Under the pieces are notes generated by a model that was not told the origin of the DNA, did not search any database, and worked only from the letters and a program-made list of their open reading frames with translations. Positions 47,001-60,033 of a stretch of 64,000 nt of DNA are shown in pieces; position 1 is the first letter of the stretch; every line of letters begins with the position of its first letter. Source of the DNA: Tetragonia tetragonoides (lineage: Eukaryota > Streptophyta > Magnoliopsida > Caryophyllales > Aizoaceae). The stretch covers positions 4,639,001 through 4,703,000 of the forward strand of contig CM076151.1 of the NCBI GenBank assembly GCA_038025085.1, in the 5' to 3' direction. A program made the position numbers and the translations under genes.

Positions 47001-49407
47001 TCAAGCAATACACAGATCTATATAAGGAGGAAACTCAAAGCAGTTCAAAAATTCTACAGACACTAAGCTACTCTATTTGTCTGTCTTGCTGGAACAGACG
47101 TCAATGGACAGATACGCGTCATTGGAGACTAGACTTTCATAACATTTGAGATCCGTTACAGTTTAAAGTTTGAACTAATATGAGAAATTAACTGTGAGTC
47201 ACATTTCCCTGAACCAGGGTAGCAAATGTTTTGGAGGCAGGACCCATTTCTATCATCAAAAAGTTGGACCCCTGAGGATATTATTCCAGCGAGTGTAACC
47301 TGATTTCCATACTTACACCGATGTCCTTCTCGATTGTTTAAGCAGGAAAAGCAATGGGATATACGAGAAACCTCAAAAATCTGTGAAAGAGTGACAGATA
47401 GAGGTTGGTTCCTTAACCAGCATACAGGGACGAAGCTTACAGGAATGTCAATAGATGATTCCAGTAACAAATGGCTAAGTACATGTGTGGTATAGAATTA
47501 ACAAGGAACTTAAGCATCAACTGCTAGAGTTGGACTCACACTTGTTTTTCACTTTTTTTCTCATTGTTTGGCCATAACACTGATTAAATTTGTGGTTAAT
47601 ATTATTGCATTACTTCGTGTTGTAGATTGCGTTTTGAGAGAAAGCTATTTTAAAAGAGTATTAGTACTTCCTTGTAATTGTTAGATGTTCTCCTGGCAAC
47701 AGACGTACGTGAGCACATCAAATCTATACTAATGAATGCCCTATAATTTATAACAAAATGCCAAGTATAAAATAGATAATGTTACCGAGTCAAGAGCGGT
47801 CTTGAAAAACTCAGAGGCCCTGCGCTTTTCAGGCTTGTCGGGAAACACCTGATTCGCCCAGAACAGATCAGATTATACTCGTAAGTATTCATGCCAACCA
47901 AAATATGTACGTATATGTGTCAGCTTACTAAGCGAGCTCTGAGTTGCATTTTCTCTTGAAGTTTCCTCACAACTGTCAATGCCAGTTGAATATTTGCATC
48001 GATGAACTCATCTGAAGATCCCTTCACATATTTGGCAATTTGAGAAAATCATGTCTCTGTTTTAATATGCGTATGTCAACAAATCAATCTACTGTCCATA
48101 GCATTTAGCAATATCATAAAGGAGTAAAGGACAGGATACACAGGACCTAAAACTTAAACAAAATAATGGATAACACTATAGCCTATAGGTCATGAAACTC
48201 TACAACAATTTGACTACAAATTGGACAAAAGAACCAAAAGACAGAAAATTAGTACCTTATAAGATGATATGTCGCTGGGAAGAGGCCTGTAACCCATATG
48301 AGAACAACAAGCAAAAACATAAATGTCAGGCAAAACTCAAAAGACCAAGTCATCAACCAGGATAAAAGAAACAGTGGAAGTAAGTGTAACTGCAATTTTT
48401 TCTAAGATGAATGCTGATTCTGATAGCCCATATATAGTCCTTGAGCAAGTATCCTTCCTATCTCACAAACTTATCATATGTAGCAACCCGCTTGAAAAAT
48501 CATCAAGTTTCCATAGCCTTTTGTGAGTAGTTTTCATCAGCAAACAGAAATGCTTTGAGGTTTTCAATCTTTCTTCTTAAGAAAATATGAATTCTCAGGC
48601 ATCCAATTTTTATTGATCACATGGCCCAATAAGAAAGAGACTACTAAAACGGAATAACAACTTGGTGAACACTTGGAATTACCATTTTCTGTTTCTGCAT
48701 ATAATAATGCCTTCAAAACACACAAATACACCATTAACATTGATCGACCAAATCTCTTCTATCTCAACTTTAAAACAACAGAAACGCAAACCCTAATTGG
48801 ATGTTAAAAATTACTGTGATTACGAAACAAACATTGCCCCCATTTCTCACAAATTCACCAGTAAAACAATTGAACCCCCAAATAATATTTCCCTCGCCGA
48901 AAATTCAACCACAATAGAAATACAAACCCGAATAAATAAATTATCAAAAAATATAGGCAGTGATGATTAAGTATTTGAATTATGCAAGTAGGGACCAATG
49001 CATCATTTCTGATAATAATAACCAGTGACGCAACAGAAATGTAAACACAATTACAGTAAAATAAAGAGAGAGAGAGACGGAGAAGAAGATTACGGGAAAT
49101 CGATTTCGAGGCGAGTTTTGCCGTCTTGAAGAGCAAGGGCTAGAGAATTAGCAGCATCAGTGACGAGAACTTCGTAGGATTTGGGTTTGTAAACTGCAAC
49201 GCCAGATTTAGGGTTATTGTCTGAGGTGGAGGTTGAAGTTGTAGAACGGGTGTTATTGTCTTTAGTGGTGCAGTGGATTTTGAGAGGAGTGAGTGAGTGG
49301 CGAGTGATTGATAGGATTGGAGAGAGAAAGTGAAGAGATGGGCGGTGTAAGGAAGGTGAGGGTGAAGGTGAGGAGAGAGAGTGGAAGTGGTGGAGTGAGA
49401 GCGCCAT
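44076..49407 (-). CDS. LPA3: LOW PSII ACCUMULATION 3 (LPA3), chloroplast, DUF1995 protein
   Basis: Twelve exons on the minus strand: 49407-49094, 48286-48256, 48021-47929, 47848-47786, 46937-46826, 46220-46135, 45193-45135, 45043-44941, 44835-44775, 44552-44470, 44377-44297 and 44135-44076. All phases fit and give 381 residues. A Ser/Thr-rich chloroplast transit peptide (about the first 60 residues) precedes the DUF1995 domain. Legible blocks are [89 protein letters not shown] and [20 protein letters not shown]. In Arabidopsis LPA3 works with LPA2 to assemble the CP43 subunit into photosystem II. The small exon at 46220-46135 is easily missed; its donor is GTATGATG. No lesion. The first exon is close to the plus-strand spacer, with a GA-rich leader upstream. 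Confidence 0.92.
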
Positions 49408-51721
49408 TGGAGGGAGGAGAGAGAGAGAGGAGATAAGAGGATGGAATTAGGAAGAAAGTGGTGGCACTGGCATTGGTTTGGCGCCGGTAATGTCCAGTGG
49501 TTGATGAGGTGGATTATATTAAGACGGGGTCAATGGTAATTTCCGCGTTGTGGACTTGTGATCTTCGACCTTTGACTCTGGGTCAAAATTGAAATTGGCG
49601 AGATTATTCATCTTTTCTGTCTTTTAAAGCGATGGTATAATGTGTTCTTATTTTTATTTCACAAAAACTTATATAAGACGGTCTTTCTGTAATGAGACGG
49701 AGGTTACATTTGAAATAAACAAGGGTCACTTCTCAATATAAGTAATCCTTACATTTTTAAAGAGTTACCCCATTTTTTTGTGAGTTGGTCTCACACAAGA
49801 CTTGCTCTTTTTATTTTGTTTTTCGAGAAGCAATTAGCCAAGACTTTTTTTATTATTTGTTGAAAATCGGAAACCACGTTTATGATTTTTTTTAAAGGGG
49901 GAGGGCTTGTGAGTTTTGGGGAATTTGATTTTTCAGTGTTGAAAATCGGAAACCACGCTTTAACTCTTTTTTCTTTCCTAATATTTGATTTTCATTCAAA
50001 ATTGACCATTGTAGCCTGTGGGGAAGTACAAAAGGTCCTTGAAGAATCAACATATGAATATTCTGTGTTTTTATTTTTATTTTTTTTATTTTATGGTTTT
50101 TACTTTTCATGCATATGTGGAACAAGGAAACCCTCAAATTCTTCTTGAAGATGAGCTCTCAAGATTTTCAGCCTTCACCAGAGCTTCGTCAATGTAAGTT
50201 GTCATCGAGCCAATATGTCATGTAAGCTAACCACGGGAAAGAAGTTAAGGACTTGATCATATTGACTCTAATACGCGTTATCAACTCCTCGGAGAAGTAC
50301 TTGATTTCTCTGCTGGTTCTTACACTAGCTGTCCCTGTTTCTGTAACATTGGCTTCTGAGAGTCAATTTCAGTGCATGTCACTCAGAATTTCTGATTACA
50401 TCTTTCTAGAGTGGTTACTAGTTAGCATGTCCTTGTATAGTAAAGGGAGGGGAACGCTAGGAGAGCAATGAAGAATCACCTCCCCCTCCTATTCAGGGGC
50501 ACCAGCCTTGTACATATTTTAGATTTTTCTCCTATCTTTTGAATGTATTTCCTTCTTTGCTTCAACAGTCGTAGAATTGTTGTATGGTTTTCTGTAATGA
50601 GAGTAGTTAATTAAATATCATTACTTTGCAATTTGCATCCTTAAGGTTTCACATTAATATAAGCAAGTCGCGTTGCTTTTTTGATATTTTCATATTTTCA
50701 ACCTTCATCTTGTAGCAAATGGCTTTTTTTTGGGTGTGCCGCATATCTTGTAGACTTCAAGCTTGATTAACCTTCAATATATTTGTGTTGCCGTCCATCA
50801 TAACTTCTCTATGATATTGATATATAAACAGCATGTTGATCGAGCTTGAAGTCTCACCTTCTCAAAAAATCTCAACAATGTGTTTGATATTTTATACTTC
50901 GTTACCTTGTGCTAGAAAATGATATGTGTGAGTATTTGACGACTCCAAATTACTATGGATGAATTTTAGTGCAATCACACAACTTGAATTGGAGAAGTAC
51001 ATTCTTAACTAATGCCTCACAACCACAGGCTCACACCCTTACGACGGTCTTGTTCATCCATGATGCTGCTATATAATACTCCAAAAAAACAATGTACTAG
51101 ACTCGACAAGGAAAAAAACACGCAAATACAATAGTTGGGTTGCTTCCCTAATAAGCCTATCAGAAAAAATATAAAAACCCGAGAAAAAATTAAAAAAGAA
51201 AGAAGGACACTAGAATAAACTCTAACAGCAAGTTTTGTGTGAGACCAACTCACCAAAAAATAGAGTTACTGTTTTCTGGAGACTAGAGAGTGCTGGCCTG
51301 TTGGGTAGGACAAGGATAAAGGAAGCACAAAACAAGAGAATTTCTTTTTAAAAAAAAAAACGCAAACGAAAACGAAAATAGGCGCAGCTTGGGGAAGGGG
51401 AAAGGAAAAGGACAACAGCAACAGTGACAGACAGGCTCACAGCTCTCTTGTGAATGTAGTAATAATTATAGAATTTTCATGCTCATTGTACATGCTAATT
51501 CTTTTTCCTCATTTGTCTTTCTTCCTTCTTTTCCTCACCCACTCTCTCTCCACCATTCCTGCACTTTTCGAATTAGGTTCCTCTATGATATATCGAGATT
51601 TGGCAAACATTTGTGCTTCTGGGGTTCCTTTTTTTGGTTGTTTTTCAAACTTCCAGAGTTTTCCATCAAAAAAACACTTCCAGAGTCTTCAGACAGAGGA
51701 GAGAGACACAGACCAGAAAGG
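49408..51721. other. Spacer between LPA3 (-) and VDAC (+)
   Basis: It holds the divergent promoters of LPA3 and the VDAC gene. A short open frame starting ATGAGCTCTCAAGATTTTC near 50150 has no recognisable motif and is not called. VDAC leader sequence probably covers about 51430-51721. Confidence 0.4.
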
Positions 51722-54700
51722 ATGAGCAAAGGACCAGGACTCTTCTCTGACATTGGCAAAAAAACCAGAGGTATTATTCTTAATCAGTATCCTTAATTGA
51801 AAGAAAAATTAACAACCCAAATTCCATTTGAATGTTTTCAACTATGGTTTATCGATTTTGTTTGTATACCTTTGAATTTTGCAGAAATTCTGTACAAAGA
51901 CTACAACTTTGACAGGAAATTCAGCATTACAACCCAAACTTAACATGGACTTGTATTATTCATCTCTCTCTCTCTCTGGAGTTTCATTTTATCTGTCTCA
52001 TTCGCATTTTTGTTGATGCTATTTATTTTAGTTTTGGGTCAAACTCAATGCTATGTCTTGAATTTGAATTTCAAATGGTTAGAAGTTGAACAGCTCTTGT
52101 AATTATGTTAAGAGGTATTTGGGAAATGTCACAGCTGTAGTTTAGCTCTGGTTGATTCTTGATATAATAAAACATTACACCCGCCATCTCTGTTTCTTTT
52201 AATCGCTCTCTCTCATTGTTGTCTTGCCCCCATTCTCAAAAAGTTTACCAAAGTTTGTTCCTTTGTGTAGAGGAAATGCATATAATTCACTCAATTGACT
52301 TTCAATGTAAACCCAATTTTTATACAGTATTATCGGAGGTCCCGGTCCACAACTTTGCCCACAAGTCAGCTCCCATAATTTCTTTTTAATGACAAGTAGA
52401 TTGAAAGATACAAGGCTAAATGCAATTAGAAATTAAACATGTAGCAGTCCCTTTCCTTGATGGATTTGCAATATCATGTGCCTATTTGACTCTGGCTATA
52501 TAAAATAACATATTTGTAACCCATTACTAAATGAGAGATTTGTGAACTTGTGAATGTAGATTATGTGTAATACTTCGTGAATCATGAACATAAGGTCCTT
52601 TAAATGTGGTCCAATTGAAATAAAATAAATAAATTTCAAGTATGGTTAAGACGAAAGCCTTCGGTATCGTAAGTTGAATTACAAGTTCAAACTCCCCTCC
52701 TGTGATTTCTGAGACCTATGAGTGACTGCATGCTGTTTAAATCACCCTAGTAAGGCTTGTATAAGTAATTCCAGAAATGAGCAACTTTTCTGTAGTGTAG
52801 CTGTAGGCAAGGGTCAAGCAGTTACTATCTAGCCTATAAGGCCGGATAAAAGAAACTAAACATCATCTTAATAGTCTTGTTTTAAGTTCATAAGGCTCTA
52901 TATGCTGCATGTTTCTCATATATATTTTATCAAGTGTTGGCTATACTTTTGTATGTGACTCATGTTATTGCGCGTCTTTCATTGCCTGCAGGCCCTCACC
53001 TCAACTACACTACAGAAGGGAGGTGTGTCCATTGGTGATGTGGCTGCACAATACAGATACAAGAATGCTAGTTTTGATGTCAAAGTTGATACAGAGTCTA
53101 ATGTAGGTATTTTTCTAGTAGTCGTTTGTGAATGATGTACTGCTTGTGAACCTTTTCAACAGCATTTTCCCACTATTCCCTTAAACCCTAATACCATTAT
53201 TATTTTTTCTGGGTGCAGATAGCCACTACTCTGATATTGACTGATATCATGCCATCCACCAAGTCAATAGCTTCAATAAAGCTGCCTGATTACAACTCTG
53301 GCAAGGTACATTTGGATTTTGGCATTATATGTTGAACATGCCAATAAATATTAGATGCAAACAGGATTTTGATTTTGTAATTTGACATGGGAATCTTTTC
53401 AGTATAGCTGCATATGTTTCTTAAATAGGAAACATCCATTATTCAAGAAGGAATGTTATACAGATACAGTACAAGGAACCCTCACAAGGGAAACCATACA
53501 TTCAGCTGAAATGTTGATTTCTGTTTTCGATATATTTAGATTTTTGTGAAGATGGTTTGATTGATTTAGAGTAGATCGATGTATGATAAGTTAGGAATTT
53601 TGATCTTATTCTCCCATTATGATGATTTTGAGCTAATTGCCACAAGGACAAGGAGTATTTGAACTTCATCCTGCCTTCACATAGACATAGCTGTTTCAAG
53701 TCTTCAGTCTTCACAAGCTCCCTTTTCTGTTTGCTCAATGTATTCTAAGTGCTTATTATATCGTCTTCTCATGGCAGCTTGAGGTTCAGTACTTCCATGA
53801 TCATGCAGCTGTTGGTTCATCTGTTTCTTTGAACAAGTCCCCTGTTGTTGATATTTCAGCTACCATGGGCACTTCAAGTACTGTGCTTGGAGTAGAGGCA
53901 GGTTACGACGCCTCTATCAGTGACTTCACAAAGTACAATGCTGCCATAAGCATGACAAAACCAGACTCATGCTCCTCTATTGTCCTGTAAGTCTGTGCAT
54001 GAAGAGTTATGATATGCTTATATTATTGCTTCTTTTTTTGAACTACAGATACTCACATAGTCCTTCTTGGAACGCGTACTTATAGTTTTTTTTAGTGAGA
54101 TGGAGGGCAAAGCCCTTAAACTTAATTAAACTAAAGCAGAAGTTCTTGGCCTAGCACGGCATACATAATCATCAAACAAGATTGCTAAGAGACCCTCGGG
54201 AGGGCTATCCAAAAGCATAAAGTCACAAGCACAGTGAATGCTATAATAGTTTGAACCTTCCAAACTTTACTATGTGTATTAACTCGACTTTGGAACTTTG
54301 ATTTAAGACAGATGGAGTACGAGGGAATACATTTTTCTGTCAAAGAACTATTTTGGGACTACATGAGTGTAAATTGCAATGCACAAGGGTATATCTGTTC
54401 CAGTTAAAAAATGGTACAGGCTTGCTAAGAACTTAGGGATTCTTGAGAAAATCTCGAAGCTTTATGATTAGTTGTGACCTTGCTTCACATATTCCTGGAG
54501 ATCTTGATTAAAATTTTCTTTTTAAATTTCTTCTGGAGATCTTGATATTGTTCAAACTGAGCAGAACTCAACCTGGGTTATTTTTTCTGATCCTGCCATG
54601 AATTCCAGGGCCGACAAGGGTGATCTTCTTAAAGCATCATATGTACATCACCTTGAACAAACAAGGATCACTACAGTAGTAGAGTTTACTAACAGGTTCT

Positions 54701-54912
54701 CTGAGGAGGGAAACACTTTGACAGTTGGAGGATCATATTCAGTTGATGAGTTAACCCTGATAAAGCTGAAGCTCAATAACCAAGGAAACTTCGGGGCATT
54801 TCTGCAACATGAGTTTAAACCCAAGTCTGTACTGACAATGGCAGCAGAGTTCGATTACAATTCTCTGGATACAAATCCAAAGTTTGGCCTATCGCTTGCA
54901 ATGAAGCCTTGA
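51722..54912 (+). pseudogene. VDAC: Mitochondrial outer-membrane porin (VDAC) with in-frame stop in exon 2
   Basis: Six exons: 51722-51770, 51885-51952, 52992-53102, 53219-53305, 53778-53986 and 54609-54912. Total coding length is 828 bases (275 codons plus stop), exactly the VDAC size, and every phase matches. Hallmarks are the N-terminal helix MSKGPGLFSDIGKKTR, then ILYKDYNFDRKFS, LPDYNSGKLEVQYFHDHA, YDASISDFTKYNA, and the C-terminal strand NPKFGLSLAMKP. VDAC is a 19-strand beta barrel passing metabolites across the outer mitochondrial membrane. Codon 36 is TAA (51941-51943), where relatives have a Ser in a Ser-Thr-Gly-Leu end of exon 2. Bases 51941-51946 (TAACAT) look like a compensating one-base loss and one-base gain. 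There is no alternative donor that avoids the stop. Everything else is intact, so a null allele, a very recent pseudogene or a sequence error are all possible. Confidence 0.85.
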
Positions 54913-54992
54913 CATAGCATCTGATCATAGCCTGTGTGATGGAAAGCTCTGTATTTTGCTTATCTAGTTTACATAAACTATGCGGAAGCAAG

Positions 54993-55155
54993 CAAGAAAG
55001 GATCGGATTCTGTGAAATGCAACCGTTCTGTAAATCATTTCTGGGTCATTTAAAATAGACTGGTCTTTTCCAAGCTCCTTCTCCTATTTCTGTCTTTGCA
55101 CTTGATTGCCCCTCAGTAGTGCTCTATAAAAGATGGTGTGAGCAGCTCAGTTCCT
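54993..55155. repeat. Local segmental duplication, copy A
   Basis: This stretch, between the VDAC stop and the 3' end of the GNAT-like gene, is matched in the same order at about 56970-57138. Shared phrases include AATCATTTCTGG.TCAT, TTGCACTTGATTGCCC versus TCGCACTTGGTTGCCC, ATAAAAGATGGTGT and CAGCTCAGTTCCTG. Confidence 0.75.
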
Positions 55156-55916
55156 GGGTTTAAACCTGGTGCACCATTTGACAAGGAGGTCGTCAATATT
55201 AGCATCCATTCTGGTTCCCTTGCCTCCCCAGACTAGCATGTGAGACATATCACCAATTGATGAACCATCCACTTCATGAACAACCTTGAACCCAATTCTA
55301 CTGTAAAACCTTACTAGCTGCAGCACATATTGTGACAAACACACAAAAAAAAGATTATTACTTTGAGCACCAATGACTAAGATATATGGTGCAAAGCAAA
55401 GGAAGGAAAGAGAAAAACCTTAGAATGGTAGAGATCAGAGTCATTGATGGCAAGCAACTGGGCAGTGGCACAACCAGAATCAAACCCATGTCTAATGGCA
55501 ACAGCTCCAAGAAACAACCCAACCCCAAAAATTGACCTTTCCATTTTCATAGTTTCTCTTTTCAATCTGATAGAATCCAAGTGGAGTATTTTTCCATCCA
55601 ACCAGAGCCTTATCAGCCCCTCAGCCCTTCCGAGCTCGGTCTTCGTTTCCGAGTTCGTCGCTGTTATTCTGAAGAAAGGTCCCAGCTTTTGCAAGTTCAG
55701 GTCCAGCTTTTGGGCTCTTGATGACTCCAGTATCTCTCCCATTGTTGGGATACTTGAATCACTTGAATCACTTGAATTGGTTGATAGATTTGGTGGTGTT
55801 GCTCTAGTCAAATTCATATTTGTTGGGGATATCTTTATTTGATGCCTAGTTGTTGGTTTGCCTTGATTTGAAATTGCAATTTTGATTGTTGGGTAGATGG
55901 ATAATTGGCTCATCAT
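55147..55916 (-). CDS. GNAT-like (acyl-CoA N-acyltransferase fold) protein of unknown role
   Basis: Two exons on the minus strand, 55916-55419 and 55317-55147, join in phase 0 to 222 residues. I recall close plant homologues that are annotated only as N-acetyltransferase-fold proteins. Legible blocks are GPFFRITATNSETK, GLIRLWLDGKILHLDSIRL, GVGLFLGAVAIRHGFDSGC, AQLLAINDSDLYHSKLVRFYSRIGFK and MLVWGGKGTRMDANIDDLL. The KLVRFYSRIGF segment is the typical final helix/strand of GNAT folds. The catalytic substrate is unknown. The start is uncertain: in-frame Met codons near the conserved MGEILES are alternatives, and the longer N terminus could be an organelle-targeting peptide. It is tail to tail with VDAC, only 234 bases apart. 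Confidence 0.75.
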
Positions 55917-56654
55917 ATCTGGAATTCATTGCCTGTAGATTGTTGTGCTAATGTTAGTTCATCCGGTAGGAGAGAGAAGATAACTGATTCGGGGTAGGGG
56001 GACCGCAAGGCCGTGGTTCCATTTGGGTTTGGAATTTTGGATATTGAAAGGACTCGTGGCACATCCTCCTCAACTTGATTTTGGATAAAGTACTATTTAT
56101 TGATCCTAGTGTTTCTTTTGAACACCAATCCTAGTGTTTATTTTTTTTGATCATCAATCCTAGTGTTTATTGATAAATCTTTTACATAGTAATTATTATT
56201 ATTTTAGGGATGATAGAAACATGAATTATATATTAATATTTGCAAACAAATAACTAAAGACATGTGCAACCATGGGAAGTACAGTGTCGTTTTTGGGAAT
56301 TGTCTTTTCCTGTGAATGTTGATGCAACCCTTTCGACAGATTTGATTCAATCAATGAATGATCGGTGACTGTATTATCGGTATTCACTCAAAAAAAAAAA
56401 AAAACTTTTGATGATACTGTATGAGTTTTGATTGTAGTGGTGTCTGGTGGTGTCCCATTTCTAATGTCACTGATATTAGTGAGCTGATTGAAGAATAAAA
56501 TCAAATATGTCATACTTGATTATAATGATGGTTTCATCTCACTTTTATCAGAGTTTCGACTTCCTTTTGGACAATTTCAAGCATGTTTTCTTCAAAACCC
56601 TAACTTTGATTGTAATCACCCGCCATTTTCATTATCTAGATCAGAAAATTAAAA

Positions 56655-56741
56655 ACTGTTTAAGCATGACTTGCGAGGATGCATAGGATCACCCCAAAAC
56701 TGTTAAGCATGACTTGCGAGGATGCAAAGGATCACCCCAAT
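56655..56741 (+). repeat. Tandem duplication of about 42 bases
   Basis: Two adjacent near-identical copies of AAGCATGACTTGCGAGGATG followed by CA.AGGATCACCCCAA. The following phrase CAATCTCCAGAGCAGCTGGA occurs at 56738 and again at about 56850. Confidence 0.85.
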
Positions 56742-56969
56742 CTCCAGAGCAGCTGGATGAGGTTTTACAGTAGAATTGGGTACATATTCGGTCCATAACG
56801 CATAAGAGTTTCCTGATTCCTTAAAATCTTAGATATAAAACACTTGCAACAATCTCCAGAGCAGCTGGATGAGGATCATTATTGACCATATTATGTAATA
56901 CAGATGTTGTCATATCTCGCTTTAAACTAACAACAACTAGATTTACAAAACTCTAAATTATCAAGTTAG

Positions 56970-57138
56970 CAAAAATGAAAAAAGGACTGGTAGGTTCTGT
57001 AATGTGCAACAGTTTCCTGTTAATCATTTCTGGATCATGTTGAATCAACTGCTATTCTCAGCCTTCGCACTTGGTTGCCCAACAGATCACACTACGCTCC
57101 ATAAAAGATGGTGTCATCAACAGCTCAGTTCCTGATAA
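56970..57138. repeat. Local segmental duplication, copy B
   Basis: This is the partner of 54993-55155, in the same orientation, and ends close to the 3' end of the NLR pseudogene. It contains no coding part of the GNAT gene except its extreme 3' flank. Confidence 0.75.
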
Positions 57139-57240
57139 AATGTTTTGTGACAACAATATTAGAGTAACATTTTACCATGGGAACCTACCAAAAACTATAA
57201 AAGAATGTGGTTTTGGGAAGGGTATTATTATTATTGTACC

Positions 57241-57297
57241 TGGATAGTTACCATGCGAATCTATGGATAGTTACCATGCGAATCTATGGATAGTTAC
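57241..57297 (+). repeat. 23-base tandem repeat, about 2.5 copies
   Basis: Unit TGGATAGTTACCATGCGAAT plus CTA, at 57241-57263, 57264-57286 and partly 57287-57297. It overlaps the last codons and 3' flank of the NLR remnant and has pushed or replaced its original end. Confidence 0.9.
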
Positions 57298-60033
57298 ATT
57301 TGCGATGTGTTGAATTTTGGGCCAGTCCTCCCCGTTTGGTGCTCTGCATCTCTCTTGCAGTCCAGGGCAGCACCATATATAAAGTCGGGTGAGAGAGGTG
57401 AGGTGGCGCATTGCTTCTGGCAAAGATTGCAGTTTGGGGCAACTCCATAACTCAAGGGATCGGAGAGAGGTTAAGCACCGGAGACATTCAGGAAGGCTTG
57501 TCATGTTGAAGCACCATCCTATCAGGAGGGATCAAAGGGAGGTCAAGTATTTAATACCCTTTGGCAGATTTACCACCTTCTGAAGACGCTCTAACGTCAA
57601 GGATGAAAGGGTGGTCTCAAGAGATTTCCATAGTTGCTCCTCATCATCTTCGCCCTCTTCAAAAGCCAGATTGTTACACTCATTAATTGATAACAATTGG
57701 AGGTTGGTGAGATGCTCTATTATTGATCCCTCACCCAGTATCTTTAGGTTGTGACACCTACGAATTTCAAGGCGTTGAAGGGAAGAAGCGCAACGGAACC
57801 CTTTCGTAACTCAATACATACGGTCTTTAGAAGTGGCTTATTCAACAGAATGCCTCTTACTAGCAGTAACTTTAAGGCCTCTTCTCCACATAATTTTTTT
57901 ACTTTGATAACCAGTTTACCCTTGAGCTTTACAAGGGCTTTCAAGTCTTCCAGTTTACCTGTCTGAACTTGGTTGTCATTTGCTTCACCCACTACAAAAG
58001 GACTCAGTGTGTGAAGGCGAGTCATCTTATTCATCCCCCTAGGCATATAAGTCAACCTTGGGCACCTATCTACATCCAAGAGCCTTAGATTTACTAGCTT
58101 GCTGAACTTCTTTGGCAATGCCTTGAGATAGAAGCAGTGATTTAGTTTCAACACTTCCCAGTTATGCAGCTTGGTAATTGAATCCGGGAGCAACTCGCAC
58201 CTATTGCCAGAAAAATCAAGATATCTTAAATGTACTAGTTTACCTATTGTACTCGGTAGAGTCTTAACAGCAGCACTCAAGTCCAATACCCTCAACTGTC
58301 TACAATTTGAAAGAATTATGGGGGCAATTGATTCGCAAACTATTTTTTGAGTTATGCAGTCCTTCATCTGGACAAACGTACGCAATGTTTTCATCTTGAC
58401 AAACCAATCACTTGAACCGAAGTAGTAAGGACTCACATCATTAATAGATAGATGACGAATTTTTCTGTCAAGTTGGCTTGTAGACGACGGCCACATCAAC
58501 CACTCTTTACCTGCTACGTCTTGTGCAAGATCATGCATTAGATCGTGTATCTTACACGATGCAATCTCGCCCAAAAAGTCCCTTTTGATGTCTTGAAAGA
58601 AACATCTATTCAATAAAACCGAAAAATACTCCTCCCCAATCTCTTCTATGGTCTGATCTTCACATAAATCAGGTTTGATACAACCATGAGCTGACCATAG
58701 GCTGATGAGGTCCTCCTTTGATATATCATAATCCTTCGGGAAGAGTGCGCAATAACTGAAACAACCCTTCAACGACGGGGAAAGATAATGGTAACTAAAC
58801 TTCAATATGGCCAATGTGCGATTCTCATCATGTTTAAACTTCGCGAAGTTAATTTCCTTAAATAACAGCCACCTACTTCTGGTTTGACCATATAACAAAC
58901 TCCCAGTGACTCTTATAGATAGAGGAACATTACCACACTTTTTAACGATATCTTTGCCAATCTCAGCAATATCATTGTCTGTAGGTTCTTGCCCTTGTTC
59001 GAAGGCCATTTGTTTAAACAAACACCATGAATCCTCTTCCGACAGACCTTGTAATTCATATATAGGATATTTTATTCCTATCGCTCTTGCAACCATTTTG
59101 AGCGGCTAGATACCAAAATTCCACTTCCCCTTCCACCTCGGAACGAGAAATCCATCACCTTCACCCATTCATCATGACTTTCAGCCCATACATCATCTAA
59201 AACAAGCAAGTACTTTTTCCCTTCTAAGTGATTAAGTACCTTCTTTTGCAGCTGATCCATTGCAAGGTCATCACACCTTTCTCCTTCGGCTGACATCAAA
59301 ATTTCCCAAGGATCTCTTTCACACCAAATTCTTCAGAGACACAAATCCACAACCTCAATTCAAATGTGGTTTGAATCCTATCATCATTATACACAAGCTG
59401 GGCGACAGCAGTTTTCCCGAGCCCTCCCATCCCTACAATTGTCACAAAAAAGGAAGCATCTTCTTGAGCACCGCCATCTAAATCCTGTAACAACAAACTC
59501 ACAATTGCCCCCCTGTCATTATCTCTCCCAATAATTCTGCTTTCAAGTACATGAGAACCTGTTTCATCCCTTTTCCTCCTAATAGGTTCATAGTCAACCC
59601 CAAAGCCAAACTTACTTTGATCATTGGCTATGGTATCCACCTTTCTTGCGATCTTCTTAATGTCCAAGGACATATTAAAAGCAGTGATCAACTGGTTAGA
59701 ACCGGAGAAGAAACACTTTACCTTTCCAAAGATGTTGTTCTTATTACGATCCGTTAGCTTCTGTTGCCCAATGATGGTGTTAAACTCATCGAACAGATCA
59801 TCAACATCATAGACAACATCCTGGAGTTTGTTGATCCAGCTTTGGGCTCCACAGTAGAGGTCTTCCTGCTTTGACGCTGCATCAAAGAGCACCGCTCTGA
59901 TGGTGGAGACACTGCCTTTGAGCTTCTCGAGTTCGGATTTGTAGCCAAAAGAAGAGCATATCTCTCTTAGTTCCGGAGACTGCAGTGCAGTAAAGAGTGT
60001 TTGAGCAACTGTGAGCACCATTCCAGCGGCCAT
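57271..60033 (-). pseudogene. CC-NB-ARC-LRR (RGA-type) disease-resistance pseudogene
   Basis: One long intronless gene body on the minus strand, broken into frames 60033-59296, 59299-59078, 59096-57744 and about 57800-57271. Domains in order: an Rx-N coiled coil (first 120 residues); NB-ARC with P-loop GMGGLGKT, kinase 2 LLVLDDVW, RNBS-B-like GSGILVSSRS, a GLPL-like GNVPLS, RNBS-D-like GCFSYCALFPKDY and MHDL; then LRRs such as LRVLDLSA and LVHLRYLDFSGN. Lesions are one-base losses in A runs at about 59299 and 59100, a shift near 57810, and TGA at 57532-57534 (a CGA-to-TGA change would explain it). The LRR part is short for this family, so internal LRR loss is likely. NLRs sense pathogen effectors in the cytosol; this copy cannot make a full protein. 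Confidence 0.9.

Larger units (their letters stand above)
55917..57270. other. Spacer with duplicated fragments
   Basis: No intact gene. It holds tandem and dispersed duplications (56655-56741, 56739-56876, 56970-57138) and a 25-base match to GNAT exon 2 in inverted orientation at about 56761-56785. Confidence 0.5.

Noticed and set aside
47156..47470. An additional LPA3 exon
   Set aside because: The flanking exons join in phase without it and its sequence does not resemble the family.
55444..55842. Plus-strand open frame
   Set aside because: Shadow of the minus-strand GNAT-like exon 1, which has the conserved protein sequence.
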